Shown: positions 21,043 to 23,957 of the stretch, piece after piece
Layout of the letters: the number at the start of each line of letters is the position of its first letter
How positions within the stretch are numbered: position 1 is the first letter of the stretch
Source of the DNA: Tardiphaga sp.
Lineage (GTDB): Bacteria > Pseudomonadota > Alphaproteobacteria > Rhizobiales > Xanthobacteraceae
Reading direction: 5' to 3'
Length of the DNA: 23,957 nucleotides
NCBI GenBank assembly: GCA_028290765.1
Contig: JAQGJF010000068.1
Location: 1-23,957, forward strand
Program-made: the position numbers and the translations under genes
The notes under the pieces: model-generated
Databases searched by the model: none
What the model saw: only the letters and a program-made list of their open reading frames with translations
What the model was told of the DNA's origin: nothing

Positions 21043-22119
21043 ATGGCATTTCTTCGCAATACCTGGTACGTCGCGCTGTGGTCGCAGGACCTCGCGCCCG
21101 AACAATTGGTCGCCCGCAAGTTCCTCAATGAGCCGATCGTGCTGTACCGGCAGACCGACGGCAAGGTCGCGGCCATCGCGGACGCCTGTGCGCACCGGTT
21201 TGCGCCGCTCTCGATGGGTAAGATCGTCAAGGGCAGCCATGTGCGATGCCCCTATCATGCGCTCGAATTCGACGGCACCGGCAAGTGCGTGTTCAATCCA
21301 CACGCCAGCGGACGGATTTCACCGGCGCTGAAGGTTCGCAGCTATCCCGTGGTCGAAAAGCACACCATGATCTGGATCTGGATGGGCGAGAAGGAAGCCG
21401 ATCCCTCGCTGATTCCCGATTTCAGCATCCTCGATCCCGATCCGAAAAAAGTCGTCAGCAAGCGTGACTGGATCATGATGAAGTCGAGCTATGAGCTGAT
21501 CATCGACAATCTGATGGACCTTAGCCATACCGCGATTGTTCATGAGGGCATTCTCGGCAGCGAACATACCGTCAAGGCCGATCTCAGCATCGAGCAGAAG
21601 GGCACCACGGTAAAAGTCGGCCGCAGCGTGCCCAACGTGCCGGCGCCCGGCCTCTACGACCTGATCTACAAGCGCGACGGCCGTCAGGTCGATTTATGGA
21701 TGGATATGCGCTGGGACGTGCCGGCCTGCATGATCAACGACACCGGCGTGACGGAGCCCGGCGCGCCGCGCGAGCAGGGCACCGGCTTCTTCGGCATGCA
21801 CTTCCTGACGCCGGAGACCGAGACGACGACCTATTATCTGTTCGTCGCGGTCCGCTTCAATCCGATCTCATGGGGTCAGCCGCTCGACGGCGAAATCCAG
21901 GCCCAGGTCTCTGACCTGCGGCGTCTCGCGTTCCAGGATCAGGACCAGACCATCATCAACGCCCAGCAGGATGTGCTGCGCAGCCGGCAGAAGCCGGAAA
22001 ATCCGGTGCTGCTCGAGATCGACATCGGGCCGGTGCGCTACAAGAAGGTGCTCGACGGCCTGATCAAGGCAGAGCAGGAGGCGCTGAGCGCCGGATCGCA
22101 GGGCGGACGCGCGGCCTGA
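21043..22119 (+). CDS. Rieske non-heme iron oxygenase (vanillate O-demethylase VanA-like)
   Basis: This protein has 358 residues from ATG 21043, after GGGAGGGAG; a longer frame from 20863 has no such site. The Rieske motifs are Cys49-Ala-His51 and Cys69-Pro-Tyr-His72. The catalytic iron site is seen in NLMDLSHTAIVH (156-167), with Asp159, His162 and His167. The start MAFLRNTWYVALWSQDLAPEQLVARKFLNEPIVLYR is typical of VanA-type demethylases, which remove methyl groups from aryl methyl ethers or hydroxylate small aromatic acids using electrons from a VanB-type reductase. That partner is encoded upstream, beyond the LuxR-type gene. The substrate may differ from vanillate. Confidence 0.9.
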   Translation: MAFLRNTWYVALWSQDLAPEQLVARKFLNEPIVLYRQTDGKVAAIADACAHRFAPLSMGKIVKGSHVRCPYHALEFDGTGKCVFNPHASGRISPALKVRSYPVVEKHTMIWIWMGEKEADPSLIPDFSILDPDPKKVVSKRDWIMMKSSYELIIDNLMDLSHTAIVHEGILGSEHTVKADLSIEQKGTTVKVGRSVPNVPAPGLYDLIYKRDGRQVDLWMDMRWDVPACMINDTGVTEPGAPREQGTGFFGMHFLTPETETTTYYLFVAVRFNPISWGQPLDGEIQAQVSDLRRLAFQDQDQTIINAQQDVLRSRQKPENPVLLEIDIGPVRYKKVLDGLIKAEQEALSAGSQGGRAA

Positions 22120-22187
22120 CGCTTGCAGATTCCTCGACCATACCCGGACGGCAGCCTGACGCTGCAAGACGACATCGGCCCATGTGT

Positions 22188-22205
22188 CGTCACGAACACG
22201 TGACG
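22188..22205 (+). other. Hairpin between the oxygenase gene and ccdA
   Basis: CGTCACG and CGTGACG pair perfectly around AACA. It may mark the transcript end of the oxygenase unit, though no T-run follows. Confidence 0.4.
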
Positions 22206-22250
22206 CGTCCCACGTAACGCCAGCCACCCAGCCCACGAAGGACCTGAAGA

Positions 22251-22274
22251 CGCCGGCGTCATATCACGCCGGCG
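22251..22274 (+). other. Strong hairpin before ccdA
   Basis: CGCCGGCGT (22251-22259) and ACGCCGGCG (22266-22274) pair perfectly over 9 bp around the loop CATATC. It ends 23 nt before the preferred ccdA ATG and lacks a T-run. It could separate the oxygenase and ccdA transcripts or act in the leader of ccdA. Confidence 0.5.
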
Positions 22275-22297
22275 CATCGTCCTCATGGGCCGACCCG

Positions 22298-23020
22298 ATG
22301 TTGAATCTCGTTCTCGCGTTGCTCGCCGGTGTGGTGACGATCGCGGCACCGTGCACGCTGCCGGTGCTGCCGATCCTGCTCGGCGCTTCCGTGCGCCAGA
22401 CCAGCCGGATACGGCCGACGCTGATCGCGCTCGGCTTCGTGGTGTCGTTTTCGGCCGTGGCACTGCTGCTCGGCTTCCTCACCCGCATCTTCGATTTCGA
22501 TCCGAACGTGCTGCGCGCCGGTGCGACCGTCCTGCTGCTCGGATTTGGCCTGCTGATGATCTGGCCGGCCCCGTTCGAGTGGCTGTCGATCCGGATCGGC
22601 GGGCTGACGGGCGGCATCACGGGCGGCGCCGGCGCTGGCCAAGGAAATATACAAGGCAATATCCAAGACAATATCGGCGGCTTCGTTCTCGGCACCACGC
22701 TGGGGCTGGTGTGGACGCCATGCGCCGGTCCGGTGCTCGGCTCAATCCTCACCATCGTCGCGACCTCGAAGGACACCGCCTGGGCGAGCCTGTTGCTGGT
22801 GATCTACGCCATTGGCGCCGCGCTGCCGATGCTGGCCATCGCCTATGGCGGACAGGCCGTCACCACGCGCGTTCGCAGCATCGCGCGGATCTCGCCGCGG
22901 CTGCAGCAAGGGTTTGGCGTCATCGTGATCGCCTTCGCGGTCGCGTCCTATTTTCAGTACGACACGCTGATCGTGGCGTGGCTGACCGGCTTCTATCCCA
23001 ATGGCCAGATCGGCCTCTGA
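22298..23020 (+). CDS. ccdA: CcdA/DsbD-type thiol-disulfide transporter (membrane protein)
   Basis: This protein has 240 residues from ATG 22298. It has about six hydrophobic membrane segments and two key cysteines, Cys19 in APCTLPVLP and Cys142 in WTPCAGPVLG, the CcdA signature. Proteins of this family carry reducing power from cytoplasmic thioredoxin across the inner membrane to periplasmic thioredoxin-like proteins. The next gene encodes such a partner 26 nt away. The ribosome binding site is weak; an upstream GTG at 22184 would add 38 polar residues and cross two hairpins, so I reject it. Between membrane segments, near residues 115-127, is a small GNIQ repeat. There is no sign of a link to the catabolic genes. 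Confidence 0.88.
   Translation: MLNLVLALLAGVVTIAAPCTLPVLPILLGASVRQTSRIRPTLIALGFVVSFSAVALLLGFLTRIFDFDPNVLRAGATVLLLGFGLLMIWPAPFEWLSIRIGGLTGGITGGAGAGQGNIQGNIQDNIGGFVLGTTLGLVWTPCAGPVLGSILTIVATSKDTAWASLLLVIYAIGAALPMLAIAYGGQAVTTRVRSIARISPRLQQGFGVIVIAFAVASYFQYDTLIVAWLTGFYPNGQIGL
22643..22678 (+). repeat. Three 12-bp tandem repeat units inside ccdA
   Basis: GGAAATATACAA, GGCAATATCCAA and GACAATATCGGC follow in tandem and in frame, encoding GNIQ-GNIQ-DNIG. The stretch is AT-rich compared with the rest of the gene and lies in a Gly-rich loop. It looks like a recent, tolerated expansion. Confidence 0.6.
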
Positions 23021-23046
23021 TACCACCCAACGCAACGGAGAATTCC

Positions 23047-23613
23047 ATGAGCATCCGCACTGTTCTGACTTCAGGATCCATCCTGGCGCTTGGCCTGATC
23101 GGCGCCGTGACATTCGGCGTCGGCGGCGAGGCCGTGCGCGCCCAGCCGCAACCGGTGCAGATGGCCGCCGCGCAAGGCGCCGCGCCGAATTTCGTCGGCA
23201 TCGGCAACTGGTTCAACTCGGCGCCGCTCAGCATCTCCGGCCTGCGCGGCAAGGTCGTGCTGGTGGATTTCTGGACCTATGGCTGTGTCAACTGCGTCAA
23301 CACCTTGCCGCATGTCACCGAGCTTTACGCCAAGTACAAGGATCGCGGGCTCGTGGTCGTCGGCATCCACACGCCGGAATTCCCGTTCGAGCGATCCGCC
23401 GCCAACGTCCAGGCCGCGTTGAAGCGTCACGGCATCACCTACCCGGTGGCGCAGGACAACGACTCGCAGACCTGGAATGCCTACGGCAACCAGTATTGGC
23501 CGGCGCAATATATCGTCGATCAGAGCGGAAAGATCGCCTATCAGCACGATGGCGAGGGGCAGTATGAGCAGATGGACCGCGCCATCCAGAAACTCCTGAG
23601 CGCCAGCAGCTAG
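23047..23613 (+). CDS. Periplasmic thioredoxin-like protein (TlpA/DipZ C-domain type)
   Basis: This protein has 188 residues from ATG 23047 with CGGAG upstream. A signal peptide or anchor (about 1-32) is followed by a thioredoxin fold with the redox motif Cys80-Val-Asn-Cys83 in FWTYGCVNC. It continues with LVVVGIHTPEFPFE and YWPAQYIVDQSGKIAYQHDGEGQYEQ, a pattern known from the thioredoxin part of DipZ proteins. It is the likely acceptor of electrons from CcdA encoded 26 nt upstream; together they resemble a split DipZ. The target may be cytochrome c maturation or repair of oxidised periplasmic proteins. Confidence 0.9.
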   Translation: MSIRTVLTSGSILALGLIGAVTFGVGGEAVRAQPQPVQMAAAQGAAPNFVGIGNWFNSAPLSISGLRGKVVLVDFWTYGCVNCVNTLPHVTELYAKYKDRGLVVVGIHTPEFPFERSAANVQAALKRHGITYPVAQDNDSQTWNAYGNQYWPAQYIVDQSGKIAYQHDGEGQYEQMDRAIQKLLSASS

Positions 23614-23688
23614 GACCTGCGGCAGGGCGCGGCAGCGGGTTCGGGGCATATTTTAACCCCACACCGTCTGATACTGGGCTATCGAGAC

Positions 23689-23705
23689 CGTACCTGACAG
23701 GTACG
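23689..23705. promoter_or_regulatory. 17-bp palindrome upstream of the dehydratase-like gene
   Basis: CGTACCTGACAGGTACG is a perfect palindrome around one central base, ending 16 bp before the next ATG. An odd-length, fully symmetric site so close to a start suits a repressor operator in the leader or at the promoter. It could also fold as a hairpin, but a one-base loop argues for a DNA site. Confidence 0.5.
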
Positions 23706-23721
23706 AACCGAGGCCGTTGCG

Positions 23722-23957
23722 ATGCCCAAACCCTCCCACCCCAAGCCGGGGCACCCAAGCGCTGTCGTGGATCTCGACAGCCTTCCGATCACTCCGGCCG
23801 ATGTCCGGGCCGCGGCAGCGACGATTCGGGGCTCGGTCCTGGTGACGGCATGCCATGCGAGCCGGACGCTGAGCGAGGTTTGCGGCTGCAACATCTGGCT
23901 CAAATTCGAGAACCTTCAGTTTACGTCGACCTTCAAGGAGCGCGGTGCGTTGAATCG
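23722..23957 (+). CDS. Threonine dehydratase-type PLP enzyme (N-terminal part, runs off the window)
   Basis: Reading from ATG 23722 gives 78 codons open to the window end. The sequence ITPADVRAAAATIRGSVLVTACHASRTLSEVCGCNIWLKFENLQFTSTFKERGALN matches the start of catabolic threonine/serine dehydratases. Lys72 in STFKERGA is the expected PLP Schiff-base lysine. Such fold-type II PLP enzymes deaminate L-threonine or L-serine to 2-oxo acids. Other fold-II enzymes, such as serine racemase, begin similarly, and the rest of the gene is outside. The ribosome binding site is weak (GAGG about 10 bases upstream). A 17-bp palindrome sits just before it. Confidence 0.85.
   Translation, partial: MPKPSHPKPGHPSAVVDLDSLPITPADVRAAAATIRGSVLVTACHASRTLSEVCGCNIWLKFENLQFTSTFKERGALN

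Noticed and set aside
1..23957. CRISPR array, tRNA or rRNA gene, insertion sequence or prophage
   Set aside because: I found no regularly spaced repeats, no tRNA-like cloverleaf or rRNA sequence, and no transposase, integrase or phage protein in any frame.

Overview
The window looks like alphaproteobacterial chromosome, most likely Bradyrhizobium, Rhodopseudomonas or a close relative (inferred). It is high-GC throughout and rich in Liv-type ABC transport, solute-binding proteins, flavin monooxygenases and Rieske proteins. I see no rRNA or tRNA gene, CRISPR array, transposase or integrase. The whole stretch reads as an accessory catabolic region with a toxin-antitoxin pair inside it and a cytochrome/thioredoxin pair at the right end.

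Left (1-8263): a minus-strand livK-livH-livM transporter (livM cut by the window edge), a minus-strand MarR regulator, and a divergent plus-strand operon of monooxygenase 1, flavin reductase, monooxygenase 2, cupin and DUF2848 protein. The two monooxygenases are full-length HpaB-family paralogs flanking one HpaC-type reductase. A 14-bp identical sequence, inside a 19-bp imperfect palindrome, lies upstream of livK and again in the marR/monooxygenase gap. This is the best evidence that uptake and oxidation form one MarR-controlled unit.

Middle (8276-11569): a RES toxin/Xre-ParS antitoxin operon on the minus strand, whose promoter is embedded in a large palindrome; an unrecognised small gene; and an orphan Liv-type binding protein followed by a strong hairpin.

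Right-centre (11570-16183): an orphan TTT-type binding protein, a small Rieske protein with a long loop between its cluster motifs, an unrecognised 113-aa protein that overlaps it, an ACMSD-type amidohydrolase and an aldehyde dehydrogenase, all on the plus strand.

Right (16184-22119): a LysR regulator divergent from a GMC oxidoreductase, then a phthalate-dioxygenase-type reductase, a LuxR-type regulator and a vanillate-demethylase-like Rieske oxygenase. The last three look like a regulated two-component oxygenase with the regulator gene between its parts.

Far right (22298-23957): ccdA, a periplasmic thioredoxin-like gene, and the start of a threonine-dehydratase-type gene preceded by a 17-bp palindrome.

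The gene set suggests import and oxidative breakdown of one or more small organic, probably aromatic, compounds. The substrate cannot be read from the sequence. Candidates for something undescribed are the twin-monooxygenase/cupin/DUF2848 unit and the Rieske/113-aa protein/amidohydrolase unit.
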